Assembly (NCBI GenBank): GCA_040755755.1 | Contig: JBFLZW010000010.1 | Location: 1-64,000 of the forward strand | Reading direction: 5' to 3' | Origin: a bacterium | GTDB taxonomy: Bacteria; SZUA-182; DTGQ01 | Length of the DNA: 64,000 nucleotides | Part shown: in pieces, positions 44,564 to 52,826 of the stretch | Layout of the letters: each line of letters begins with the position of its first letter | Numbering within the stretch: the first letter of the stretch is position 1 | Notes under the pieces: model-generated | Database searches by the model: none | Seen by the model: the letters and a program-made list of their open reading frames with translations, nothing else | What the model was told of the DNA's origin: nothing | Made by a program: the position numbers and the translations under genes

Positions 44564-44903
44564 TTGTCTATCCTCCTTTTAGACTTGTACTGTTGTTGGT
44601 TAATAAAAATAAGGGATCATTTTGCCTACTATTTCGGATTAATATAAAAAAAGCCGTTACACAGCAATAAGGTGATTAAAATGGACTTGTATACCCTGCG
44701 GTCAAGTTCCACTGAACTATTACTGTCCGCACCGTAAGCCTTTTTCCGGAAATCACCCGATATGGAAAGCAGAGATAGCAGGAGAGATGTGGAGAGGGAG
44801 AAAGCAGGAAAAACTACCGGGAAGGGAAAGGCTGCCTTTTGCAGAACAGGGAAAGGTCCTTTCCCTTCCTGAAGATCGGCAGGATGAAGGAGTAGATGCA
44901 ATT

Positions 44904-46106
44904 ATGAATAACAAGAGCAGGAGCATGAGCGGTCTATGGTTATTGGCATGTCTCTGTATCCTTTCCCTGGCCTGCACGGCAGCGAGAACTGCTGTGGCCG
45001 CGGACCTGTCCAGCAAGGAAAGGCTGGGCAAGCTCATCTATTTCGATGAGCGGCTCTCTGAGCCAAAGGGACAGTCCTGTTCAGCTTGCCATTTTCCGGA
45101 AAATGGTTTTAACGGCGCAGGAGACCCCAATATCGCCGTCTATGAAGGTGCGGTATCCGGCCGGTTCGGTTTTCGCAATCCCCCAAGCTCTGCTTATGCC
45201 TCCTTCAGCCCGCCGTTCCACTTTGGCAGGGAAGAAGGCGAATATATCGGAGGCCAGTTCTGGGACGGCCGGGCAAAAGACCTTGTGGAACAGGCGAAAG
45301 GGCCGTTCCTGAACCCGGTGGAGCAGAATAACCCAAGCGGAGAAGAGGTAGCCAGGAAGGTCTGCCAATCCCCGTATGCTGATCTCTTCAAAGAGGTATA
45401 TGGGCCGAATGCCTGCGATGATCTCACCAGGGCTTACGATTATATAGCCGATGCCATTGCCGCCTATGAGTCCTCCTTTGAGTCGAACCGCTTCAGCTCA
45501 AAGTATGACTGGTACCTTAAAGATCCGGCCCGGTATCCCTTAAGCGAGCAGGAGGCGCGCGGTCGTTTGCTCTTCGAGACCAAAGGCAACTGCTTCTCCT
45601 GCCATCCGAATACGGCGGGGCCTTACTGCGACCAGCCCCTGTTCACCGACTATACCTATGATAATCTCGGTCTGCCGAAGAATCCCGATAATCCCTGGTA
45701 CCGCATGTCTCCTTCTCTTAACCCCGATGGAGAAAACTTTATCGATTACGGGCTCGGAGATACAGTGAAAGATCCTGCCGAAAATGGAAAATTCAAGGTA
45801 CCGACTCTCAGAAACGTTGCCGTTGCACCTCCCTATGGGCATAATGGTCTCTTCAAGACCCTGGAGGAGGTCGTCCATTTCTACAACACGGCCGGTATTC
45901 CGGGTATGTGGCCTTCTCCGGAAGTGCCGGAAAATGTCAATAGAAGCAAAATAGGCGACCTCGGCCTGAGCGAAGAGGAAGAAAAAGACCTGGTTGCCTT
46001 CCTGAAAACCCTGACAGACGGCTACGAACCAACAGACAGGATACAGGAAGGGGAGGGCGGGAAAAAATTACCAGGGATCAGCCTTGAGCGGCAAAGGTTG
46101 CATTGA
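44904..46106 (+). CDS. Di-heme cytochrome c peroxidase (CcpA/MauG family)
   Basis: About 400 residues from ATG 44904, which follows GAAGGAG. It has a signal peptide and two heme-binding motifs, CSACH (about residue 55) and CFSCH (about 230). The order of the parts, with L-G-K-L-I-Y-F-D at the start and P-T-L-R-N-V-A-V near the second heme, is that of bacterial di-heme peroxidases. They reduce hydrogen peroxide to water in the periplasm using cytochrome c. The enzyme suggests exposure to oxygen or peroxide. Its 3' end overlaps the convergent secretin gene by 29 bp. Confidence 0.93.
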   Translation: MNNKSRSMSGLWLLACLCILSLACTAARTAVAADLSSKERLGKLIYFDERLSEPKGQSCSACHFPENGFNGAGDPNIAVYEGAVSGRFGFRNPPSSAYASFSPPFHFGREEGEYIGGQFWDGRAKDLVEQAKGPFLNPVEQNNPSGEEVARKVCQSPYADLFKEVYGPNACDDLTRAYDYIADAIAAYESSFESNRFSSKYDWYLKDPARYPLSEQEARGRLLFETKGNCFSCHPNTAGPYCDQPLFTDYTYDNLGLPKNPDNPWYRMSPSLNPDGENFIDYGLGDTVKDPAENGKFKVPTLRNVAVAPPYGHNGLFKTLEEVVHFYNTAGIPGMWPSPEVPENVNRSKIGDLGLSEEEEKDLVAFLKTLTDGYEPTDRIQEGEGGKKLPGISLERQRLH

Positions 46107-47709
46107 CTATGCGGGGGGTAATTAAAATAAGTACCTCCGAGTCCTCGGTTATTTTATCCTTCTTGCTGAAAATAAGATTGAGAATTGGTATATAACCCAA
46201 GATCGGTACCCGGGTGATCTTGTCGATCTCCCGTTTCTTCAGGAATCCTCCGATGGTGATAGTTTCCTGGTCATTAACCACGACGGTTGTAGTAACCGAG
46301 CGCTTGTTAATCAGGGGAAGACCATTGGCACCTGTCTCGACAAAATCACTCACCTCGGCCGGTTTTATCTTCACGGTAATGGTATTGTCTTCTGAAACAA
46401 AGGGGATGATATTGAGGGTGATCCCGGCCTTTATGGTCTGTACCGTCGTATATGAATAGGTGACCGGGCCGCTGGTGAGGGACACATACTGCTCAAGGCC
46501 GATATTGATGGTGGCCTCCTCCCCATCCATAGTGGTCACGTGCGGTGTAGCTCTGAGCGTGGCCTGGCCTTTCGCAACCAGTTCCTGGAGCTTGGCCGTT
46601 ATCTGATCGGTTACGACGGATGATGAATTGAGGTAGCCGAAAGTTACCCCCAGCTCCTGCATGGACCCGGAAAATTTGCCCGATTGACCTGACCAGTCAA
46701 TACCGAGGTTCTTCTTGGCTTCCGATGAAAGGTCCACAATGATGGCCTCAAGCCTTACCTGCTTGGGCAGGGTATCGACCTTGCGGATGTCGGCGAGTAT
46801 TCTCTCCACCATCTCCGGGGATGCGGTAATGGTGAGCACGTTCCGCTCCTCATTCACCTGAATGGCTGAAGCAAAGGATGGTGAGATGAGCTTTACCAGT
46901 TCCCTGGCCTTGAGGAACTTTGGTTTGACGTATTCAGTCCGGCTTAAGTAATTGAATAGAGGGCTGCGGGAATCAGCCGAGCCGATGAGGTAGTAACCAT
47001 TCATCTTCCTGAAGGTATACCCTCCTGCGCTCAGTATTATCTTGAGTACCTCCTCAAGCGGCAGGTTTTTGTACCGGACGGAAATAAAACCCTGTACCGT
47101 ATCATCGGTAATCAGGCTGATGCCGGTCTCGGTAGCGATATTTCTGATGATTTCCCGCAGGTCGGTATCGTAAAATTCATTGCTCAGGAGTTTTTCCGGT
47201 GTGCTGGAAGAAGAGCCTGCTGTATTGGATGCCGGCTGAGATGCAGGTGTATCTGCCCTGGGGAGGGCTCCGGTTGTCGAGGGCCGATCGTTTTCTCCGG
47301 TAATCTCCTCAATCCTGGTTATATAATTCTGGGCCAGTTCAGTCAGGCTGCTGTTGGGATAATTTTCGGTAATTTCGAGGAATTTTGCTCTGGCTTCTTC
47401 ATATCTTTGCTTTTGATACAGCTCTTTGCCTTTTTTAAAAACCGTATAGTCGCTCGATCTCCAGATTCCCCTCAGAATACCGCCGGATTGGGCCGGGGAA
47501 TGGTGAGCATTCGATGGAGAGCCGCTGGATCGTGATTGAAAATTGACTGACCGCGGGCTGGATTGATACTTGGGGTCGGCAAGGTTTCGATAAGCACAAC
47601 CGGAGAGAGATATCATAGATATCATAAAGGAGAGAGAAAGGTACAAGGTAATGCGCAGGGTATTGGGGAGAGAGAAAAATGGAGAACCTAATTTGCCGCT
47701 TCTGTCCAT
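46078..47709 (-). CDS. Secretin-like outer-membrane lipoprotein (GspD/PilQ superfamily)
   Basis: 543 residues. A lipobox LSGC puts the lipidated cysteine at C38. TPR-like helices (about 88-135, KGKELYQKQRYEEARAKF) and a Ser/Thr/Pro linker precede an STN/N0 domain (about 175-240: L-R-E-I-I-R-N-I-A-T). An N1-type domain and the secretin core follow, with a V-P-I-L-G-Y-I-P motif and V-L-I-L-I-T-P-R at the end. Secretins form gated outer-membrane rings for type II/III secretion or type IV pili. No ATPase, platform or pseudopilin gene is adjacent; instead it ends a cluster of secreted Ig-like genes. The start has GGAG eight bases upstream. Confidence 0.9.
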   Translation of the reverse strand: MDRSGKLGSPFFSLPNTLRITLYLSLSFMISMISLSGCAYRNLADPKYQSSPRSVNFQSRSSGSPSNAHHSPAQSGGILRGIWRSSDYTVFKKGKELYQKQRYEEARAKFLEITENYPNSSLTELAQNYITRIEEITGENDRPSTTGALPRADTPASQPASNTAGSSSSTPEKLLSNEFYDTDLREIIRNIATETGISLITDDTVQGFISVRYKNLPLEEVLKIILSAGGYTFRKMNGYYLIGSADSRSPLFNYLSRTEYVKPKFLKARELVKLISPSFASAIQVNEERNVLTITASPEMVERILADIRKVDTLPKQVRLEAIIVDLSSEAKKNLGIDWSGQSGKFSGSMQELGVTFGYLNSSSVVTDQITAKLQELVAKGQATLRATPHVTTMDGEEATINIGLEQYVSLTSGPVTYSYTTVQTIKAGITLNIIPFVSEDNTITVKIKPAEVSDFVETGANGLPLINKRSVTTTVVVNDQETITIGGFLKKREIDKITRVPILGYIPILNLIFSKKDKITEDSEVLILITPRIVNATFAAQG

Positions 47710-48269
47710 AGTGTAAACTCCATGCTGCTGATATTGTTGCTGTTTTTGTCACTGACTGTGGCTATGATCCGGGTGGAATATTTCTTCTTTCTCATCGAGG
47801 GTTGTTTACCCGATGGCCGGTATGCCTTGACATAGATATTCATCTCGCACGTTTTTGATTGGATTTCTTCGACGGAGGAGCACAGGTTTTTTCCGCTCAT
47901 CCACCGCCGCCGAGGCCCTTGAATATCCGGCGGGGGTGAGCCTGAGGGCGCAATGGCGTAGAATGTGGGAAGATAATCCGCTGCTTCGCTGGAAAGATTT
48001 CCATCAGGAGTTTCTGACCTGAAGCTTATGGTTAGGGGGGGATTATTGGTTTCTCCCGACAGAATAATAGGTATGGTACTGGTGTATACTCCGGGAGATA
48101 TGACAGTATCGAGCTGGAGGGTATCCTGGGTAAGGTGGGCAGCCAGCATTGGCCGCACAGTACCCGTAACCGCCAGGTGTCTGGTATTCAATGCCTGGCC
48201 GCAGGTTGCAGATCGGGCTCCAATAATCAACAAAAACGGAACAATGGTACTAACAATAAGAGTTTTCAT
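47688..48269 (-). CDS. Secreted protein of the secretin-linked family
   Basis: 193 residues with a signal peptide (1-24) and a beta-rich mature part. Near residue 59 it has S-P-G-V-Y-T-S-T-I-P-I-I, close to the P-G-V-Y-E-G-N-I of the 305-residue protein in the same cluster. It overlaps the upstream gene by one base and the downstream secretin by 22 bp, so all three are translated as a unit. I recognise no catalogued family. A role as subunit or adaptor for the secretin is inferred from position only. Confidence 0.78.
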   Translation of the reverse strand: MKTLIVSTIVPFLLIIGARSATCGQALNTRHLAVTGTVRPMLAAHLTQDTLQLDTVISPGVYTSTIPIILSGETNNPPLTISFRSETPDGNLSSEAADYLPTFYAIAPSGSPPPDIQGPRRRWMSGKNLCSSVEEIQSKTCEMNIYVKAYRPSGKQPSMRKKKYSTRIIATVSDKNSNNISSMEFTLWTEAAN

Positions 48270-49912
48270 TATTTAACGGTAAAATTTATCTTGGCTGTTG
48301 CTTTTTCTTTCCCGCCGTAATCGGTCTCGGCAAGGGCCAGGTATTTTCCGGGGATGAGCTTTCTGCCTGTGGTTGCTGTCATTCTTCCCGTTGTTTGCGG
48401 AAGAATGGCCCTGGCTTCAAGTTTAAGATCTATCTGTTCAACCTCATGGTTATACATATCCCTGATGATGACTCTGCCTTTTGGCACAAGGTGCAGCGGG
48501 CTTTTATTCCTGAGCTCCAGAGCAAACTCTGCCTTCCCCCCTGTGCCGTTCGATCGTTTGAACGTAGCTACCTCGGCTGTTGACTCAACCTGCCCCGGGA
48601 TAGCAGTAATCACCTCAACCTGCTTTTTTTCAATCCGCTGTGCTCCGGTATTTCCGGTTCCTTCAATAACAACCAGCGAATATTTATCTCCAGGCTGGGC
48701 CGAAGCAGGCAGGGTAATCGTAAACGGTATACTCTGAGAGAGCCTCGGTCCGATGGTATAATTCATCTCTTGCAGCGCTATCCAGTTTGAAGATGAATAG
48801 GGTGTCGAGCCCTTCTCCTTGACAATGGTTCGTCCATCAGGGCTGTATCCAAGATCTTTCACCGAGAGGGTTATCGTAATCGGCTCCTGGGTAAGATTCG
48901 TGACGGTAAAGACTGAAGACCTCACCCCACCGGCCTGACCCTTGATCTCGATGTTTGTCGGTCTTACTTCGAAGGATTGATTATCAGCCGGCACCCTGGA
49001 GGCGAAAGCCGGGTCTTTGGTAATGGCTATCTTTTGCCTGGCCGAAAGGCTTCGCCTGCCGTATTTTAAGGCAACCATGGCTGTATATTCACCAGGGGCG
49101 AGCGGTTTATTTACTTTCCCCAAAAAAGCCACCCGTGCACCAGGGAAAATTTTTTGGTTTTCATCTTTTTTCCGGTTGAGATCCTTTGATTTCTGTTCTT
49201 CCTTTTCCCTCACTTTCTTTTTTCTCTCAAGCGATTCGGTAGTGAGATGGACACTGGTGACGATCCTGCCTGCGGCATCCTGCAGGGTCACCTGTCCTGT
49301 GGCCGTGAAAACAGCCTCTGATTTATTCACCATAACCGCTTCTATGGCAGGTGAGCCGTCTTCGAGCTTTTTTATCCCGATTCTATCCAGTTCCGCCTGC
49401 TCTATGACCGGTTTTCCCCTGACTTTCAGATGAAGGGTAACGGCATACCTCACCCGGATGGTTATCCCTTTGACCTTTTTCTCCGAGCCGGTTTCAACCA
49501 TTATGGCCGCTGTTTTACTCCCCGAGCTGGTGGCGGGAACCAAAATTTCACCTTTGACCTGGACAATTTCTCCAGCAGGTATGGTGATCTCGGATTTTGC
49601 CAGTTTAATCCATTGGGCACATGAATAGGGATTTTTGCCGACCTCGACAAAATCCATGCTTCCATCCTCTTTTTGCAGAGCATCGAACAGGGTGAGATGG
49701 ACAACGGCATCTTCGTTCGGCGAAGTAGAATAGATTTCAATTTCGAATTCACCCTTTTTATTCGGGGAAAGCTCAAGATCCAAAGTCAGCGGTTTTACCC
49801 CGATACTTCCCGCAGCCTGAGATAATGCAGGATATATCAGGGAAAGGAGGCACAGAAGCAGCAGGAGATAGAGGCTGTATTGTGCATGCCGAAAGGTAGT
49901 TTTTCCTGTCAT
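48269..49912 (-). CDS. Exported tandem Ig-like, chaperone-like protein
   Basis: 547 residues with a signal peptide (1-33). Two homologous halves each start with a strand like S-I-G-V-K-P or S-F-E-V-R-P and carry a P-Y-S-S/C segment followed by a W-I-x-L. They also share a late P-A-T/S-x-x-S/P-G-x-K strand before I-M-V-E or V-V-I-E. Between them lie a further Ig-like segment and a strongly charged Lys/Glu stretch near 230-255. The layout is reminiscent of DUF916-type or pilus-chaperone folds, but no exact family is visible. The start ATG has AAAGG upstream. It is coupled to the next gene by a one-base overlap. Confidence 0.8.
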   Translation of the reverse strand: MTGKTTFRHAQYSLYLLLLLCLLSLIYPALSQAAGSIGVKPLTLDLELSPNKKGEFEIEIYSTSPNEDAVVHLTLFDALQKEDGSMDFVEVGKNPYSCAQWIKLAKSEITIPAGEIVQVKGEILVPATSSGSKTAAIMVETGSEKKVKGITIRVRYAVTLHLKVRGKPVIEQAELDRIGIKKLEDGSPAIEAVMVNKSEAVFTATGQVTLQDAAGRIVTSVHLTTESLERKKKVREKEEQKSKDLNRKKDENQKIFPGARVAFLGKVNKPLAPGEYTAMVALKYGRRSLSARQKIAITKDPAFASRVPADNQSFEVRPTNIEIKGQAGGVRSSVFTVTNLTQEPITITLSVKDLGYSPDGRTIVKEKGSTPYSSSNWIALQEMNYTIGPRLSQSIPFTITLPASAQPGDKYSLVVIEGTGNTGAQRIEKKQVEVITAIPGQVESTAEVATFKRSNGTGGKAEFALELRNKSPLHLVPKGRVIIRDMYNHEVEQIDLKLEARAILPQTTGRMTATTGRKLIPGKYLALAETDYGGKEKATAKINFTVK

Positions 49913-49939
49913 AAGGACCTTTACAAATCGTGGTATTTC

Positions 49940-50012
49940 TCCCGCGGAGACGCTGAGACGCAGAGGATATTATTTTCAGTCATTCTCTGCGCCTCTTGCG
50001 TCTCTGCGGGAG
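49940..50012. repeat. Complete palindrome related to the GxxExxY start region
   Basis: CTCCCGCGGAGACGCTGAGA faces TCTTGCGTCTCTGCGGGAG. The right arm matches 138-180, including an in-place minus-strand ATG ACT GAA AAT. It sits in the 180-bp gap upstream of the tandem Ig gene. Confidence 0.85.
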
Positions 50013-50092
50013 ATCATTCTTCCATCCTTAATAGAAATAAGGAAGCGGGGAGGAGAACTTTCCCCTTCCCCCCTTTCAAATCCCAATTTTAC

Positions 50093-50626
50093 CTAAAGTG
50101 CTGACACCGTTAACGTAATACCGGCGGCATAATCTCCAGCCTGCTGATCGGAAATCTGATCACCTGTCCTTGCCCAACCAAGTATCGAATAGTCCTCAAC
50201 GGTACATGCTCCCTGGCTGCTGAAAAGTGCTCCCACCGGTGCCCAGGTATCGTCCCGGTTCGTATAGCCAAGATCACTGACTTCGTCCTGAACGAGGTAC
50301 TTGGTCTGGAGAGTCGATTGCCCATTCGATGCCGCCAGGTCATCCGCTTTGAATTCAAGGTTGACTATCGTGTTGGTTTCGACCCTGAATATCGAATGAT
50401 TTTTCGGCCCTATCGTCTGGTTGGCCTGTCCGGTAAATGCTCCGAAATTCATATGCTGGGCCACGATATCAATTTGAGCATACTCTGCAACTGTCCCGTT
50501 AACAATGATGTTCTCCACATCAGACTGGGCGAAAGCAGACGAACCGCAAAGCACGACAACTCCTGTCACTACCACAGCAGCAGCGAGGAGAGATAGTAAC
50601 GGTACTCTTTTCTTAACCTGTTTCAT
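50093..50626 (-). CDS. Secreted subunit-like protein A of the secretin cluster
   Basis: 177 residues with a signal peptide (1-33, cleavage after AFA). The mature protein is beta-rich and ends in Q-A-G-D-Y-A-A-G-I-T-L-T-V. It is alignable with the 144-residue neighbour across most of its length: both have a T-V-x-E-Y-A-x-I start, an H-x-E/V-T-N strand and the same A-G-x-Y end. An extra 35 residues contain two cysteine-free loops and one cysteine. AAGGAG precedes the ATG. It looks like a polymer-forming or surface subunit, but that is inference. Confidence 0.8.
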   Translation of the reverse strand: MKQVKKRVPLLSLLAAAVVVTGVVVLCGSSAFAQSDVENIIVNGTVAEYAQIDIVAQHMNFGAFTGQANQTIGPKNHSIFRVETNTIVNLEFKADDLAASNGQSTLQTKYLVQDEVSDLGYTNRDDTWAPVGALFSSQGACTVEDYSILGWARTGDQISDQQAGDYAAGITLTVSAL

Positions 50627-50659
50627 GTATTTCTCTCCTTATCGATCAAGGTCGATATC

Positions 50660-51094
50660 TTACCCGGCCACTGTTATGGTAATTACGGAGCCGTATTCAC
50701 CAGCTTCCTGAGCGGAAATAGCACCGGTTGTTCCCGTGATGGTAACTGAATGGTCCCCGTTGTGCTGGACATCGACATCAATGCTTGATGTACCATCGAT
50801 AGTAACCTCTGTAGTAATAGTACCGCCATTCATATGGGTCAGCGGAGTTGCAGTTACTGATACCGTAGCCGCACAGTTTGTCTCGACATGAATGATGTTC
50901 GTATCGGACAACGATTCATTCGCCGCACCGGAAAAAGCGAGTTCCATCGCTGATAAATCACCAGTGATTTCAGCATATTCCAATACGGTAGCTGTGACAT
51001 TGATTGTCTTGCTATCCAGGTCTACAGCCTTTGACATTCCCGAAAAACCAACTAAGACGATTGCAGCCAGTAATGCAATTACATATTTTTTCAT
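50660..51094 (-). CDS. Secreted subunit-like protein B of the secretin cluster
   Basis: 144 residues with a signal peptide (1-23, cleavage after SKA). The mature 120 residues are nearly all predicted beta strand, rich in Thr, Val and Ile and low in charge, as in pilins and coat proteins. The end reads Q-E-A-G-E-Y-G-S-V-I-T-I-T-V. It is a paralogue of the following 177-residue protein, 33 bp downstream. The ATG is preceded by GAGG. It is probably the major or minor form of one structural subunit. Confidence 0.8.
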   Translation of the reverse strand: MKKYVIALLAAIVLVGFSGMSKAVDLDSKTINVTATVLEYAEITGDLSAMELAFSGAANESLSDTNIIHVETNCAATVSVTATPLTHMNGGTITTEVTIDGTSSIDVDVQHNGDHSVTITGTTGAISAQEAGEYGSVITITVAG

Positions 51095-51248
51095 AGTTTA
51101 TTCCTCTTAGGTAAGATAGTTATTTTAAAAAACTGATATTATTGTTGATTCGCGCAGCATGACAAATTTGAAATTCCTGAATAACCTTGATCTTTCTCAT
51201 CCACCTCCTTTCTCAGCCGGTACGGAAGGCTTTTTGTTGGGCAGAATT

Positions 51249-52166
51249 TCATAGCTCAGGTATACAGGTAATAACAATCTCCCCCCGATAGTCTCCTGCC
51301 GCGTCCTGTAATCCGGTCTTTAATCTGAAACTAAGCTCAGTGGTAACGGTTTTTTCCTTATTATCAGGCTGATGTCCTGATGGCTGTTCGAGAATCACCA
51401 CATCCGATTCGAGGCTGTAATAATTTCCATTGCCCGGGTTCACCGAGAGCCTGTCAGCGGAAATATTACTGTACTTGCCCACAAGGGAAGTGGCATGTGC
51501 CTTGACAATAAATCCATCTTTTGATTTGACCGTAAGAAGAATGGTACTGTCAGCATCGCATTCCTTCCGGGACCGCATACCGGAAAAATGGATCTCCTGA
51601 GATGATAAGGTCACATTGACCATAGTCTCCTTGGTAACCTCCTCCATCTTGGAGGAGGGGGCAAATTCGGCCCCTGGCACCGGCGCATCGATAATTAACC
51701 TTACGTGGATGGTCGGGATTGTCATGTCCATATCGACTGAGTAGATATTCCCCTCATAAACGCCCGGTTTTTCATGGCCGGTAGCCATGTACCTGAACTG
51801 TATGGCCGCCACATCGAGAGGAGGGGGCTCTCCCCCATCACCTTTTCCGACAAGCCTTGGCAACTCAAGGCTTTCAAATCCATTGGTGTATGGAGTTTTC
51901 ATCAGCAGCCGATCAGGCATTATGTTCCCTGACGGACCGGTTACTATACCGGCCAGATAGCTGAAAACCCATCCTCCGGTGCCTGACTGAAGAACAACCC
52001 GCACGGCTGATATATCAGGTTCAATCATGCCCGTCTGGCCGCTGATAAAATGGAAGCTGATAAGGTCATGAGAGACGGTTATCTTGATACCCGGTTCTGT
52101 CGAACACCAGGCGGTTGACATTGTCAAACAAAGATAAAGCACAACGCCGGGGATTTTCAGGCGCAT
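51249..52166 (-). CDS. Secreted two-domain protein heading the secretin cluster
   Basis: 305 residues with a signal peptide (1-21). Two similar beta domains, about 27-160 and 180-305, each have I-S-F/H-F-S-G, G-x-I-x-x-D-R-L and a G-x-Y-x-G-x-I strand; the last one ends A-G-D-Y-R-G-E-I-V-I-T. This signature is shared with the two subunit-like proteins. It may be the tip, base or adhesin of the same assembly. AAAAAGGATTATTC precedes the ATG. The gene is the promoter-proximal member of a minus-strand series down to the secretin. Confidence 0.8.
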   Translation of the reverse strand: MRLKIPGVVLYLCLTMSTAWCSTEPGIKITVSHDLISFHFISGQTGMIEPDISAVRVVLQSGTGGWVFSYLAGIVTGPSGNIMPDRLLMKTPYTNGFESLELPRLVGKGDGGEPPPLDVAAIQFRYMATGHEKPGVYEGNIYSVDMDMTIPTIHVRLIIDAPVPGAEFAPSSKMEEVTKETMVNVTLSSQEIHFSGMRSRKECDADSTILLTVKSKDGFIVKAHATSLVGKYSNISADRLSVNPGNGNYYSLESDVVILEQPSGHQPDNKEKTVTTELSFRLKTGLQDAAGDYRGEIVITCIPEL

Positions 52167-52826
52167 GAATAATCCTTTTTCTTGATTCCAATTGTTGAAG
52201 ATCTTAGATGGAAAAACTTTGGGACAGGAGTTTTTTAAATAATGAAAAATAAAGACAGGACCTTTCCGAGGTGAAAGAATGGGACAACGATGTCAGAGGG
52301 TCCTTTTTGATTGACTCTAACTTACTGTTTTGTTATTCTCGGTTGGAAAAAAGTTTCCTGATTTTTATTCCAACCTTATAACTAATATTCAGCCGTTCCT
52401 GCCTCCTCCAGGTTATTTATTCATATTTTTATGGCTGGATTTGGTTATGGTAGAGACTCATTATTTTACTGCCGGGTTTTGCTTTCAAGTAATTTGGGTA
52501 ATATTAATGCAAAATTCATTCCATTATTAGATATTCTTTTATTGAAATAAGATACTCGGTATGTTACTACTTTAATTTCAGCAGGATGCCAGGCTGAGGA
52601 TTATAATTGCCTTGTGACTGCTTACTGGTTATAATATAATATTCTTTTTATATTTGCACATTTTATGCAGCAGATTGCACATATTATGAAAAATATTTCA
52701 TATTTAATTAACCAGTATTTCCAGAGGGGATATTGGTACGCCATTACTCCAGATATTCCTGGAACTTTCCTGCTTATTATGGACCCTGAACAGTTTTCAG
52801 AATCCTGAAAGGAGGTACCTATCTGC
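52167..52826. other. AT-rich intergenic region between divergent genes
   Basis: This 660-bp stretch separates the divergent secretin cluster and AICAR transformylase gene, so it should carry both promoters. I see no convincing gene in it; the short frames present have no SD and no protein-like composition. No clear consensus promoter was identified. Confidence 0.6.

Noticed and set aside
50093-52166. Chaperone-usher pilus or WxL-type locus as the identity of the subunit genes
   Set aside because: No usher gene is present and the WxL motif pair is not clear, so neither name is used.
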